A stretch of DNA of 64,000 bases. It comes from Xanthostigma xanthostigma. Lineage: Eukaryota; Arthropoda; Insecta; Raphidioptera; Raphidiidae. The notes under the pieces were generated by a model. It was not told the origin of the DNA. It worked only from the letters and a program-made list of their open reading frames with translations, and made no database searches. The stretch covers positions 6,860,001-6,924,000 of the forward strand of contig OY754466.1 of NCBI GenBank assembly GCA_963575645.1. Reading direction: 5' to 3'. The translations under genes were made by a program, and so were the position numbers. Shown here piece by piece: positions 21,595 through 34,330 of the stretch. Every line of letters begins with the position of its first letter. Within the stretch, counting starts at the first letter, position 1.

Positions 21595-22286
21595 GGAGGT
21601 TGATGGGTTACAGTCCCAATCAAGAGTAAGTCGAATTCTAAATGGGAACTTTTTCATAATAAATTTTTACAATAGGGTATAAGTCGATGATACCAATAAA
21701 TTATTGTCATAAAGGCATAAATAAATAAGTTTTTGTATATTATTAATTATTTCAGTATTTTACTTAGTTAATGAACTAACTTTTGAATGTTTTGTACAAA
21801 GTTAGGTTAGAAAAAATAAATTTATGTAAATATCTGTATTTTACATATTTATTGCAGTAAATAATTAAAAAAAAATTAGAAGTAATAAAAATTAAAATTA
21901 AATCATTTAAAAGTTGAAAAATCAGTTAAAATTCTCAAGAATAAAAGTCCATAATCGAAAAGTGATAATTTTTTTTTATTGATTAAAAGTCTCCTAATTA
22001 AATTGGAAAAAATATTAAAATATGCGTAAGACATCGATGCTTTACATAGTTAGTTTTCGGAACTGCTGACATTATTTGGTTATTTGCAAAAAATTAAAAT
22101 GTATCGTTTGCATGCTAAGTTGACATATTTTCTATAAGACTACATATAAAAGTTTTTTTTAATTTTTGACTTTATAAATCTCCTAATGATTTTGGATTTT
22201 TTACAGAAAATTTTGTCATAAAAAAATCTATTAAAAAAACTTTATTTCAGATTTTTTCATTATCTTCGTAAAACGGCTCAACCTCC
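21595..22286. mobile_element. TTAA-flanked MITE family E, copy E2
   Basis: Same ends as E1 (GGAGGTTGATGGGTTAC / CGGCTCAACCTCC) with TTAA at 21591-21594 and 22287-22290. Closely similar to E1 through its 692 bp. Lies in beat intron 1. Confidence 0.85.
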
Positions 22287-22842
22287 TTAAAAATGAGAGA
22301 TTATAATAATCACGATCTTAGACTTAGAAGATCTGGAGGATAACAATAGTTGAAGTATCGGACATAAAAATGGTGAATTGTAAATCCACCAAAAAATGGC
22401 GTTGACGGTTCTTTTATTATTATTAATTAAAAATTCATACATTCGCTAATTTTTTCTTTGGGTTCGAAATTTTTTCACAATAATCACACAGAATACATGA
22501 GAAATTCAACACCTGAATACTATAAAGGTAGGCAACAGAGTTTGTATCACTTTATTTTATGCTCGTCAGGGAATAAAATACCCTGCGGTTGGCAATTCTA
22601 ACTATATAAATGTTGATTGAATTATAATGCACAGTGAATTCTACTTGTTACTTGTTAGTGAAGTGAACGAAATAGTTGAAAATCGCAAAGCTTTTGCAAA
22701 TCTATTTACTCCTTTTCATTGGCGTAGCTTGTAGGAAGACCAATCGCAAAAGATGTTATAATTATTATCGTTTGAGGGTTTGTTTTAAAGGAATAATTGA
22801 AGTGTAGCGTTTCTTTTAATTTTCGCGTCATTGAATCATTTC

Positions 22843-23265
22843 CAGGGCCGGATTTACTCTAAGTGCTGCCCTGGGGCACCGTGAAAAATGCCGCCCCATT
22901 AGCTAAATCCTACATAAAATCGGGTAAAGGTTCGGTACACAATTTTCGCATAAATAAAATGATTCATTTATGTCAAAAATCCCTTTTTTTACTAATGGGA
23001 TAATTAGACAAAAGACATTCTTTTTCGTACTAAAAATCATAAATTAACAAACAAAGCGATTGCTCATCAATTGCGAGATATTTTCAGAGACAAACGCGGC
23101 TGACTGAAAGAAAAAATTATTTATGAATGTTTTCAACACTATCCTATCACACTTTTAGAAAAAATTTCTGTAACGCGAGAAAAAATGTTTTCCCACGTTC
23201 CAAATTTTGCCGCCCCTGAAAATTTGCCGCCCTGGGCACTAGCCCCTAGTGTAAATCCAGCGCTG
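22843..23265. mobile_element. hAT-type MITE with perfect ATCATTTC duplication
   Basis: Flanked by identical ATCATTTC (22835-22842, 23266-23273). Ends CAGGGCCGGATTTAC and, inverted, CAGCGCTGGATTTAC. Subterminal GCCGCCC and CCCTGGG(G)CAC motifs occur at both ends. The CAGGG(C)..GGATTTA end type is common in hAT elements of animals. No coding frame; 423 bp. Confidence 0.9.
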
Positions 23266-23331
23266 ATCATTTCCCCTTTATTGTTTCAAATATAATTGCT
23301 AAGGAAGTTTCCTTACAAAATAAAAAAAAAC

Positions 23332-23590
23332 CCCTTTGCACTCCGGGAGTGCCGGCAGAAGTGAAAACTTGAATATTAACGTCTTACGAATTTTCGATCA
23401 AAATGGTTTGTATCATAGATTGCATTTTATGTACGATATTTCAACGCTAGATGTCTAACGTTGTATAAATAAAAGTTTTCGTCTTACGCATTTTCGATCA
23501 GGACACGTGACCCTGACGCGAGTTTAACATTTTTTACCCATTACAAAAAAAGTGTACAACGCCACTAAAGAAGTTTTCACTTCAAAAATT
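23332..23590 (-). mobile_element. family B Helentron-like element, copy B1
   Basis: On the minus strand: 5' TTTGAAGTGAAAACTTC..GTTGTACACT, then a run with CGTCTTACG-type motifs and a 3' AAGTTTTCACTTC followed by the hairpin GCACTCCCGGAGTGC and a T-rich end. The asymmetric repeats and terminal hairpin match the Helentron plan. Confidence 0.65.
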
Positions 23591-23776
23591 AAATTCAGAT
23601 ACAAAATGATCCCTCTTGTAAATTAAAAAAAAATAGGGTAGATCTATTGGCATCATATTATATGAATTTCCAAAAATGTGTTTTCGAAGATTTTAGCTCA
23701 ATTTTGTCCGAATTTTTTAACTCAATTCGTTCATTTTACACTGTAGTTAAATTTTTTAAATCTTTAAAGCTACTTA

Positions 23777-24205
23777 TGCTGGGTTGCAGAAAGGATTGTC
23801 AAAAAATTTGATTTGACAATGACCTTAGATTGTGATCATATAATTACAGTTTCCATACATCAGGAACAGCCTAATGGTGTAATCAAACTTCCTGTCATCC
23901 AGGACATTAGATGGTACTCGCACAAAAACAAATGATTGTTCTACATAGAAAAATATCGCTTTCCAAGCTAAAATTTGATCAAAATGCGTAAAAAAAAGTT
24001 GTTTCGAAGTGGAAACTGTACAACAAACGATGCTAAATACATGTATACACAGTTTAAGAAAAATATCGTTTCAATAGATCAATTATTTTTCGAGCAGGAC
24101 CGATTTGAAACTCTACAATGCTTTTCATATGGAACAATATGTAGGTTCACAATCTAAGGTCATTGTCAAATCAATTTTTTTGACAATCCTTTCTGCAACC
24201 CAGCA
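23777..24205. mobile_element. MITE with ~58-bp inverted repeats and TTA flanks
   Basis: Ends TGCTGGGTTGCAGAAAGG and CCTTTCTGCAACCCAGCA extend as inverted repeats through TTGTCAAA..GACAATGACC to AGATTGTGA. TTA lies on both sides (23774-23776, 24206-24208). The interior holds only short frames. Superfamily undecided (PIF/Harbinger or Tc1/mariner). Confidence 0.75.
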
Positions 24206-24690
24206 TTATAGATTTAATTTTAGCGTAACTCCTTCACTGCGATAGCGAAAAAGTAAAAAACATATTTTAAAATAAATTTTTAATAGGATATCAAAATGAA
24301 AAATCTGTTTATATATTCACATCTAAATAGCAAACTATCTGTCCACTAATTTATAGGTCAGATATTATTTACAAACGTAAATAATAATAAAAAAACACAG
24401 CATAAAATACATCCGGCTTGTGCTTCTATTTTCTAGTATTTTTTAACATTTGGATGAGCTTTTATTTTAGTTCGCCGACAAGTTTAAATATCATTTTTGT
24501 TTTATACAGGCTGAGTCATTTTAATCTTCGGATGAGATATTCATTTCAGGGTAGGGTAAAATCTAAAAATGGTTCAGGGCAAATTTGATTGATTCGAAGA
24601 GGGATATCGGATGCCATAGTCACTTTTGATCTTGGGTCGACGGTTCAAGGTCATTCAGGATCAAACTTTCCATAACTGCTTATTATTCTA
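24206..24690. other. no gene recognised (beat intron 1)
   Basis: AT-rich unique sequence without repeats shared with the rest of the window. Confidence 0.5.
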
Positions 24691-25020
24691 TTTACTTTTT
24701 CAAGAAAGTTTCTTTAAACAAGTTTTTTTCTAAACTTTATAGTTTCGGAAATATTTTGAAAATAAAAAAAAATCAGCCGCTCTTTTGTTTTATGGATCTG
24801 TCCGAAATAAACAAGTTAGGTTTGCATTGATTAATTTTTATATGACGTGGAACATATTCTGTAGGCAACCATGGCAACGAATAGCAAATATCATATTGAA
24901 TACTAGCCATTACCCGCGTCACTTCACGCGATATCAGAAATTTTATTTTCTTTATTATAATCAAATGTCAACATTTTTGAAGTTGGAATGGTCCCGTCCG
25001 TCGCCCAATTAGCTGAAATT
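24691..25020 (+). mobile_element. family G element, partial copy G3
   Basis: Matches the left half of G2 in inverse orientation, ending CATTTTTGAAGTTGGAATGG, TCCCGTCCGTCGCCCAATTA and T-rich DNA. The other half is missing. Confidence 0.7.
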
Positions 25021-25495
25021 TTTATCATAATGTTGGTCTTAAATAAATACAAAAAGTAAGAAAAATATATTCCTGTACTCCTGTTCCTACAACCATTCCT
25101 GTTATCATTGTTGATCGTTGGTTGAAAACTTTTTTACATTTATTTTTGCAATTTTGAGAAACCCATTGTGACTAAAAATCCTTTGAATTTTTGAACGTTA
25201 TGCAAATTGAAACAATTAGCACGGGATATTTCTATATATATTTTTATTAAAAAAAGACACGGGATCTAGGTCATTAATCTGAGACTTTATATGTAGGCGC
25301 TTATATACTGGCTGTTCCAAAAATATATTCTCATACATACATAGGTACAGAGGTTTAATTCGGGTAGTTAATATCATTTTTTTTTATTTTTTTACAATTA
25401 TACGAGTTTAACTTCTGTGGTGTGTGTAATAATTTCTAATTTGTTTTATTTTAAATGAATCTTTATTCAATGATCATAGAAATTATCATATATAT

Positions 25496-26085
25496 TAATA
25501 CGCTAAGGTTAAAGATATTTGCCTCCCTTTTTAGAAAAAACCTCACAATTTCTCCACATAAATTATATATCATTTTACAGATAATTGCTTGCTCTACTGA
25601 CATCGACAACTAAAAAATTTATTATTGCTTTTGTTTTTGTAAATCAATTCAAATACAGCAACGTTGAACAACGTCTGTCATCTGACGGCTTTAGTTTTGA
25701 AACAACGTCAACACTTCGATCTGTCATCTGACCTTCATATTGTAATACAACAGACACAATACTGCATACTGCCATCTGACGGCTTTAATTTTGAAACAGC
25801 GAGCAACGCTGAACAACGTCACAGCAATGCTGCATGATGCCATCTGACGGCTTAGCTCAACGGTTTTGCTACTTGCGCCTCTATATGACAATTTTAGTAA
25901 AATATTTCTTCGATCTGTCATCTGAGCTTCATATTGTAATACAACAAAAAGAAGAACGTTATAAGCAGTGTGCATAATTAGAAACGAATTGAATACCTGC
26001 AATCATATTTAAAAAAATAATTTTGTAAAGTGATAACTATTACCTATACTTATTGAGTGCGAATAATTCGCACAGGTCACACTAG
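25496..26085 (+). mobile_element. Helitron family C, copy C3 (best preserved)
   Basis: A|TCATATATATTAATACGC at the start and GTGCGAATAATTCGCAC, AGGTCACA, CTAG|T at the end; 590 bp, closely matching C1. A 92-codon frame on the opposite strand (26002-25724) is shared with other copies but has no recognised motif. Lies in beat intron 1. Confidence 0.8.
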
Positions 26086-26324
26086 TAATGATTTATAAAT
26101 TTTGTATTAACTTAAATATTGCAATTTTATCCTTATCTAAGGCTTACGTAATAATAAATGAACATTATTCAACATTCTAAATGAAGGCTGATACACATCA
26201 CAGTGTGTAGTATAAAATACACAGTCGCCTGTTTAAAACCATCATTTATTTAAATTCATAATGTATAAGTCGTTAAACTTATGTCGCAAGTATATTGTCA
26301 AACCCGTGATACCTATTATACAAA

Positions 26325-26395
26325 TCTTTGATTAACGTCTGAAATCTTCAAATAAATAAAATTGTCGACAATTTTATTTATTTGACAAACATAAC
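26325..26395. mobile_element. foldback family D, small copy
   Basis: ATCTTTGATTAACGTCTGAA is followed by the palindrome AAATAAATAAAATTGTCGAC..TTTTATTTATTTG, the inverse order of the element at 1591. Confidence 0.55.
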
Positions 26396-26533
26396 TGCTA
26401 AACTCATAACCTTTCCTTTTGGCTTCTCCGTAGTCGGACAAAAACGCCATCGCATCGACACGACCCCGTCACTAGTGACATTATAATATCACGGAGTTGA
26501 CAATATACCTGCGACGTCATATACACTTATATA

Positions 26534-27120
26534 TTTTTTTGACGTGATAACGTCTTATAAATTGATGAATCACCAATCTTATAAATTGATGAAACACCGG
26601 CTGCATGCACGAAAAAGTGTAACGTTCCTAACGTTCCGCCTGACCCTGTGCGTGCTTTTCTCGAAAACGGCCCTAACGATTTGGATGAAATTTACTGAAA
26701 AGGGATTTTGGGGGGCAAAAAATGGTTTTAGCTAGGTCTCATCAGTCGAAAAAATCGTTTTCATACAAATTTTATCATTATAAAAATCAATTTTTTGACG
26801 TATGAAAATACTTAAATATTGTAAGTAGGTTTTGGAATTTTATATAAACAATGAAACAATTGTTTTCAAAATATTATGACAATTAATCTTTGAGACTTAA
26901 AATAAATACGAAAGAAAGAAAGTTAAAAAATACAATTATTATTATAGGTGGTGAGTAATTTTAATAAATAAAATTAACCTAAATTTGAAGCGAAAGATGC
27001 AATATCATAGATTCGAATTATTATAATTATTATATGTAGAATTTAGGTTATGTATTACGGAATACGTTATCACGTAAAACTATCGTCCGTAAACCGACTT
27101 TACAGACAACCAATTTTTTT
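26534..27120 (+). mobile_element. family A Helentron-like element, copy A4
   Basis: Full-length, closely similar to A1 and A3, from TTTTTTTGACGTGATAACG to ACAACCAATTTTTTTTT. Confidence 0.65.
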
Positions 27121-27509
27121 TTGAAACAGCCAGTGTATTGTGACAGCGTTAACGCAACCCATCCAATTACGTTTTATCTGTCTTTGCCGATCTTTCTGTG
27201 TGCCTGCGCTACTACGACAACGACTACGAGTATACGACAGAGCTACGGTTTTGGCTACGAATCCAACAAACGATTATTATTATTATATAACCTCTGCCCA
27301 TTATCTATATAAGTACATTATTATAAAACTCAATGGTCTGAATTACTCATCGACTTATTGACTGCTTTAAACTTATCTGAAGTAATTTCTTCTTTTTCAC
27401 TTCTTCTTCAAGGAGTTTATATTATGTTTACAGCAAGGCCCACAAAAATTGTACAACACAATGTATAGAAGAAACAATGATCCCATTACAATATATAAAT
27501 AAAAATAAA

Positions 27510-28010
27510 CTTTGAAAATAAAATTACTGTTAACGCGTACGGTGATGCGGGTAACGGCTAGTGTTAAATATTATGATATTTGTTATTAGTTTTCATGGTT
27601 ATCTATATAATAAGTTGTCACGCCATGTAAAAATTAACCAAAGCCTAATCAATTTCTTTTTGACAGATCTACAGAATAAAACAACAGCTAATATTTTTCA
27701 TTTTTTAAATATTTCCGAAACTATTGAGTTTAGATAAAACATCTTTACAAAAGTTTCTTGTAAAAATAAATAGAATAATAAACCGTCATGAAAAGTACAC
27801 CATTATTGTATAAAAAACAACGTTATAGCATATAATATATTCTAGGCATGCGCCGATATTCAACCGCTCCTCCATTTGGCCTGTATCGTGTTCAAAGACA
27901 AACAAACGTACAGACGTTTATAAATTTTTTTTTGATTCGGGGGACTTCAACACGAAGACATATTGTAAAATTTTGAAAAGTGAATTCTGACCATTCCCCA
28001 TATTTTGTGG
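27510..28010 (-). mobile_element. family G element, copy G4 (one end lost)
   Basis: Shares GTGATGCGGGTAACGGCTAG, the TTTCCGAAACTAT stretch and GATTCGGGGGACTTCA with G2 and ends at GACCATTCCCCATATTTTGT. The palindromic GCCAATTGG end is missing. More diverged than G2 or G3. Confidence 0.65.
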
Positions 28011-28705
28011 AGTTATATTGTTAAAACATATGCTATTTCATTTGGAATATATACCCTCGAATGGTTTGAAATATGCTGAACTTTTTTATGTTTTATAAAG
28101 AAATTCTAAACATTTTTGTCACACTTCGTACAGTATCATTATTATCGAATTCTTCTACAATCTTTATCGTAAGTGAAATAACGAAATGCTTTTAGTCCGA
28201 CAAACGCAAAGCACCTGATCCTATTACAAAATGACAGTCATTATAAAATATAAACATTGATAATTATTATTGCAAGTCCACTAAATGTCCCTTCTCCTTC
28301 GTTTGAAACGTACGGCTCCTGTTTTTATCCTACAGGATTATAGTAGGGTATTATAATTCACGCTTGATCGACCACATGTGCTCATTGTATCAGGTGGAAC
28401 TGTATATACAAAAGCTGACATATGATATTATTGGTCCAATCCTTGAGCCTTGCGGTATTGCACATCAGATCATCATTTCAACGAACCCCTTTATTTGCCG
28501 GTCACTAAAGTTAAAATATTTATGTAAATTTTATGAAAAAATGTTGCGAGGATTAGAAAAAAGTGTTCAAGCTCTTTTTCAATTTAAACATAGATATAAT
28601 ATGCTGCCACAAAATATTGCTTTATAATTTAGGTTCATGATTATAAAATGACAAATAAACGATCGTAGAACTTTCATAGTTATGAATCTAAAATATTAAA
28701 AATTA
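28011..28705. other. no gene recognised (beat intron 1)
   Basis: Contains an 87-codon plus-strand frame (28364-28627) without recognisable motifs or flanking splice signals that I would trust. Confidence 0.4.
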
Positions 28706-29250
28706 CTAGTGTGACCTGTGCGAATTATTCGCACTAAATAAGTATAATAATTATCACTTTACAAAATTATTTTTTAAATATGATTGCAGGTATTCAATTC
28801 GTATCTAATTTTGCACACTGCTTGTAACGTTTTTTGTTGTATTACAATATGAAGCTCAGATGACAGATCGAAGAAATATTTTACTAAAATTGTCATATAG
28901 AGGAGCAAGTAGCAAAAGCGTTGAGCTAAGCCGTCAGATGGCATCATGCAGCATTGCTGTGACGTTGTTCAGCGTTGCTCGCTGTTTCAAAATTAAATCC
29001 GTCAGATGGCAGTATGCAGTATTTACAATATGAAGGTCAGATGACAGATCGAAGTATTGACGTTGTTTCAAAATTAAAGCCGTCAGATGGCAGATGCTGT
29101 TCAGCGGTGCTGTATTTTAATTAATTTACAAAAACAAAAGCAATAATAAATTTTTTAGTTGTCGATGTCAGTAGAGCAAGCAATTATCTGTAAAATGATA
29201 TATAATTTATGTGGAGAAATTGTGAGGTTTTTTCTAAAAAGGGAGGCAAA
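28706..29250 (-). mobile_element. Helitron family C, copy C4 (5' end missing)
   Basis: Minus-strand 3' end intact: hairpin GTGCGAATAATTCGCAC, CTAG at 28709-28706, host T. The 5' terminal ~25 bp (TCATATATATTAATACGC) is gone; homology stops after AAGGGAGGCAAA. Confidence 0.75.
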
Positions 29251-29834
29251 ATACTGTTGTGATCTTAAAACATAAAATATTTAAAATTTTAATTTCTATT
29301 TTCGGACCCAATACAATAACTTCTTAATATACTGGGAAATTAAAAAATAAAACAGTACGGCGTTTTTAAAGTTCAAAGGTTTGCCAGTTCTTTCTTCCGC
29401 TAGACGCTGATGACCTCAGCTGTTGAGTGTCTATAATTCACAATCTCTCTCTCACTTTCTTCCGTCGCCCGCATGCGTCTAAGTTGACATGCGTCCAGCA
29501 AAAATAACGCATGATTCTGAAGGAAAGTTTACTCTCTCCTGCTTTGTTGAGATTGGGGAAAGACTATAGGAGGGATGTTACTACGTGTTGAGTGAGTGTT
29601 AATTCAAGACATAAGGACACGGGACACAACTTGGGAACAGCCAGGATAGCGAGAGCAGGACTAGCTTCACATGCGTGTGCTGAATTTCGATTGTCAACTG
29701 GTTCTTGACCAGTGATGTGCCTCTAGATTGTATAGATTAAAGACACTGAACATTTGATGTCATCAGAGTCTATTGGTTTTCAGCATATTTTTAATTATTC
29801 GAATATGTGATCTCGTATGTTTCATTTGAAATTA
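29251..29834. other. no gene recognised; short repeat shared with 33.6 kb
   Basis: 29403-29462 (AGACGCTGATGACCTCAGCT, then TATAATTCACAATCTCTCTC) recurs at 33628-33695. The rest is unique. Confidence 0.5.
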
Positions 29835-30270
29835 AAATAATAATAATAATAATGCGTTTTACGTCGTCCGTTTCTCGACTTTATGTCATAACGAACGCCA
29901 TTCGCACCATTACTATTTTCCATCTACCACACTCCCCGTTATTTTCTACATTTTTAAACTTCTACATAATTGATAGTAATGGGAGAATGAAGAAATTTTA
30001 GGACATCAGGATCAGGTAGGTAAATTTTGAGCATAGGAGTTTGACAGGTAATCGGTCATGGCCTTGAATAAGGATCCATCTCGATATTTATCTGGAATTG
30101 TTGAGGGAAATTATGGAAAATCTCAACAAGATAGGCCGTACAGGAATTACAGTTTCCCGGCGAGAGGCGGTAGGAAAAAGTCCCAGCCACATCTGCCTCC
30201 GCCGGGATTCGAACCCGGTACCTCCCGAATGCGAGTCTAGTGCTCTCACCACTACGACACGCCGCTCGGT
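29835..30270 (-). mobile_element. SINE family S, copy S2
   Basis: The minus strand reads GAGCGGCGTGTCGTAGTGGT, GAGAGCACTAGACTCGCATT, B box GGTTCGAATCCCGG, the shared body with GGTTTTCCATAATTTCCCTC, and ends in ATT repeats (29835-29853). A and B boxes for RNA polymerase III are both intact. Lies in beat intron 1 in the sense orientation. Confidence 0.85.
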
Positions 30271-31271
30271 ATATCGCTATTATTATATTAAACAATATAG
30301 GTACATCTTTTATTTATCTGAAGAGGCTATGTTTGAAAAATCCGTAAGTTGGAACGATTCATGCCATAAATTTTGTCTTGAAATTGAAAAGGCAAATAAC
30401 TGTCGTATTACATACTGCAGCTTTCAAAAGTTTGCAGATAAAATTAAGCCCCCTTGAATTTAAATTTCGCCGCCATTGATACAAACTACGCTCTTCTTAT
30501 TTTCTCTTTCAAATAGATAAACTTTGTTATTGATTTGATATTAATTTTATATGAAATAACAGACCAAGTTTGGAAACATTTCACAAAAAGTTTTACTTTT
30601 TTTCTCTTTTTTAAAGTTTTTTAGATATCGATTAAGTTGGCAATGCTCGTGTTTTTGTTCCGTCGCTACTTTGTTGTTTTTTTTGTCTTATAAATGTTTG
30701 AGGTTATAAAAAAACTTAGAAAAGTAACTATTTACTTACAATTTAGATTATATCGTTTTAGAATGTTGGTTAGAAAAATAAGACAATTTTGAGTATAGGA
30801 ATACCTGGTCAAACCTTGGATATTTAATTTGAACATTGCTTCATTCTTGACAAAGACTATTTCAAACTCTACGAATAGAGTAAATGGTACTTAATTTCGG
30901 TCAAAATTAATTTTTCACAATATTTTTCAAACTAGAAGGTCAAAAAATGTGTTTGTCTGCCAGTACGATTCCTATCTCAACGTCTAAGCGGATAGAATCC
31001 AAATTATAATATTAATAAGTTTGCTACATAAATAGGAAGAGCACTGTTTTTTTTGGGCCAGCGCATGCGTAGAAGCGATACAGGCTACAACTACTTTTGA
31101 AAAAATAATTTGTAAATAAAAAAAAAAACCAAAATATCGACTGTCATATTCAAGAAGACTGGAAGGAAACGAAATACGTCGTATGGAAAGACTTCTTGTA
31201 GTGTTTGCCAAATGGTATTTTTGTTGCCAACAAACGTATGCGAGCAAGAGCAGGGAGATAAGGAGCAGCCG
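30271..31271. other. no gene recognised (beat intron 1)
   Basis: AT-rich and unique; frames up to about 119 codons run in from the SINE and are not credible. Confidence 0.5.
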
Positions 31272-31357
31272 GTAAACTGAGATGAATGTGTGTACTCATG
31301 TTCCTCCCTTCTCCATTCGTTCTTTTACACCCGGGTGAAACCGGACGGGACCGCTAG
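31272..31357 (+). mobile_element. 3' fragment of the tRNA-bearing Helitron family
   Basis: GTAAACTGAGATGAATGTG through CACCCGGGTGAAACCGG to GGGACCGCTAG|T is the last ~85 bp of the family. The tRNA-like block and 5' part are absent. Confidence 0.8.
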
Positions 31358-32192
31358 TGTTAGTATAATATGTGTAGTTGGAATTGTCCTATTGGCTGAA
31401 ATAACTCCTATTTTTTTTAAGTCAATGTTACCAACAACACAAAAAATCCCTAGCTATGTTTACTTTCAATATATTGTTAAAGTTCGATATTTTTATTAAA
31501 ACATTTGTCTGAAAACTAAATACTAGAAACATAAACAATGGCGCCAGTTACAACAAAAACAAAAATAGAAAAAAAAACAAAATTGAAAAAGTCACTTACA
31601 AAGATAAACAATTTATGTTGGTAGGATGGTTAAAATAGAAGCACGGTTGCATTTCAATTGTTTCCCCTTGAATGGATAAACAAACAGAAATAGATATCGA
31701 GCAAGCCATGTATATAGTCCCACTATATAGAACAAATGAACTTATGTAAGATTCGCTCGTTCAATTGTTTCGTTCGATATGAAATTGATAAAGCGACTCT
31801 TATGTCAGTTACAAGACAGTGAGTGAATTGTTTTTCGTTTAGTTATCTCTATACAGACTGATTTTTAAGTTGATTCTTCTTTTTTAACAGCGTGTAGAAA
31901 TCAAATAAACGAACAAATCTTGCAAGTAACTTTTTATCAAAACTCAAAAATGAAAGGGAAACGGGCTTTCAAAGTTGTATTAAATTTTATCAAATTTTGA
32001 GGTCGGTCCTGGCGTTATGTTATGTCACTATGGAAATATGTTATGTCATTATCAAGTATTCACAGAAATTGTTCGAAGTACCGAGATAGATAAAATCGAC
32101 GACCCATATTAACGACGGCGAGGCCGCCATAACAGGGTGGTCTGTCCAGGAATTTTTTTACGACAGGGCCGGATTTTATGAAAATGTTCGTT
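31358..32192. other. no gene recognised (beat intron 1)
   Basis: Unique AT-rich sequence; nothing shared with the repeat families listed here. Confidence 0.5.
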
Positions 32193-32413
32193 TGTAGATA
32201 TGGATTTACTTAGTGAAGGGTGAATTCAATTTGGTAAATTGATAGAGATATTTAAATGAAGAAAAAAATATTATTTTAAGGGATGTATTAAGGAGTTAAA
32301 ATTTTTATTTTGTCCAAAAACAAAAGAGTTAAGTTCACAGAATAAAGCCACACTGCCTATAATAGCAAATACACTATATTGTCGGCAGGGTTTCGCACTG
32401 CGACCCGAGTTTT
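32193..32413 (+). repeat. repeat Q, copy Q1
   Basis: From GATATGGATTTACTTAGTGA to CACTGCGACCCGAGTTTTT it matches 57932-58142 in the same orientation. No terminal structure is clear. Confidence 0.65.
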
Positions 32414-32660
32414 TGCTATTCGATTCATTTTTTATGACAATATCCGTTTTATATTTTCGAATCGAAACCGTTTAAAAGTGAATCAATTGAGTCGTTCGTC
32501 AGTTGTTATCGATAGTGGAGTACAATGGCAAGAGGGGGGTTTTATTGCATACACTGGGGTTGGTTGCTTTATCAACCCGCAAATGGAATTGAAGTAACGT
32601 GCGTAACTTGCCGCTACCGGTAAAAGGTGCTGCTGAATCGCTAAAACTAGTTTTTGTACA

Positions 32661-33407
32661 TCTATACTCTATGCTAATATATAAAGCTGAAGAGTTTATT
32701 TGTTTGTTTGGTTGAACTACTGTTTCGAATTGAAAACGATTTTTTTTTTGTTGGATAGCCCATTTATCGAGGAAGGCTATATGCTACATAATATCACGCT
32801 ACGACCAATAAGAGCGGAGCATCAATGAAAAATGTTGCAAAATGTATCTCAAAAATAGCTTCTATTCAGGTGAAAATATGCCGTAACTACATATATCAAT
32901 ATTAGGTCATACATTCACAAGCCTGGCTGGGTCAGTCGGTAGAGCATGCGTCTGTTAACATCAGGGTCGTGGGTTCGAGCTCCAAGTTGGGCGAATATAT
33001 TTTTAATATTTTTTATTTTTTACATTGCTTTCTTGTAAGGCTTACATTTAAATTTATTTTAATTTTATTTACGACTAATTAAAATTAAATAAATCTAATT
33101 AATAGCTCATTTGAAAACTGTTATAACTATAGGTACCTATATAAAAGTAATTATCCTACAGTGTTTTCAATTAAATATTTATTATATTTTATTAATTACA
33201 GTAATTATTGATTTAAAAGAAATTTATTACTTAAAAAAAGTATAAATACTGCATTTTATCGACTAAAACTTTTGAACGGTAACTCCGATCATCATGAAAT
33301 TTGGACACAACATTCATCTCGGTAAACTAAGATGAATTTGCGTACTCATATCTCTCCCTTCCCCATTCGTTCTTTTGCACCCGGGTGAAACCGGACGGGA
33401 CCGCTAG
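32661..33407 (+). mobile_element. Helitron carrying a tRNA-Lys-like sequence, copy 2
   Basis: Starts A|TCTATACT with a 7-bp insertion in the 5' terminus, then ATGCTAATATATAAAGCTGA, and ends ACCCGGGTGAAACCGG, ACGGGACCGCTAG (33404-33407). Internal landmarks match copy 1 without the palindrome. Lies in beat intron 1. Confidence 0.8.
32921..32993 (+). pseudogene. tRNA-Lys-like sequence in Helitron copy 2 (anticodon GUU)
   Basis: GCCTGGC acceptor, GGTCAGTCGGTAGAGC D arm, loop CTGTTAA, T arm GTGGGTTCGAGC, GTTGGGC acceptor. The anticodon stem does not pair and the T stem is damaged on its 3' side. The anticodon position reads GTT instead of CTT. Confidence 0.7.
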
Positions 33408-34059
33408 CACTCTAATATAGTAGGTTATGTTTGAAGCGCGTGATTAGACATGAATCATAATATCACCAAACACGAGATAGATACCTATAGTATTTTTTGC
33501 ACCACCATAAAATAGCTGATTTTCACATTTTTCAAAATTTTTGACAGTTCAATTTTGAGCAAGTTTCCAATCTATAGATGCTTTTAAGTTTCATATAGGA
33601 ATGGTGGTAAGACAATGTTTAATTTACTTTACGCACTATAGACGCTGATTACCTCCGCTGTTGAGCATCTATAATTCACAATCTCTCTCTCTCTCTCTAC
33701 TTTACGCACTAGTGCGAAATGGGCCATTTTACTATCGCTCTACAGGCATAAAAAATAATTATTTTACAAGGATGTGTGTAAATAAATAATGTAAGTGAAA
33801 GCTGTTAGAGGAAATCCACTCCTTAAAACCTGAAGCTAGTAAATTGCTGCGCTTCAGCATCGGCTGAATACGTGAAGCACTTGCTGCTTCAGTATCTCTG
33901 AAGGGTGTGCTCTTGCTGAAAGGAGAATGGTACTTGGATGCTAAAACATGCGTAAGAAAATGAAAGCCATGCGCCAAGTGGAAGTGCACCGAAACCGAAT
34001 AAGCTCTATTAATGTGACGTCAGCACAATGGCCGCAGTTGCTGAGCGATTTCAATCAAA
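33408..34059. other. no gene recognised (beat intron 1)
   Basis: Holds the second copy of the CTCTCT-containing repeat (33628-33695). Otherwise unique. Confidence 0.45.
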
Positions 34060-34330
34060 ATTTGCAGATCGTATTTATCTGATACGCATTTACGGTGATT
34101 GGGTTGTTTTTATAGGGAAAGGATTTTTTCTTCATACCTCGATCGAAGGTACATACTTTCGGCATCAATTTCGTAAGGCAGAAAGTCTAACATTTACGCA
34201 TTGGTGGGATTACACGCACTGATGCGGGAAGTACGTTCGTGCGGGCGGCAGTAAAGAAAAATAACCTTTCAACTGTTGTTTAGATGTCGTTTCTATAGCA
34301 ACGATATTACATTTTAGCTAATAGTCGTGA
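34060..34330 (-). repeat. repeat R, copy R2 (uninterrupted)
   Basis: Continuous version of the repeat split at 8098-8680: CATACCTCGATCGAAGGTAC, GGCATCAATTTCGTAAGGCA, GAAAGTCTAACATTTACGC, GATGCGGGAAGTACGTTCGT. It serves as the empty site for family A insertion A2. Confidence 0.65.
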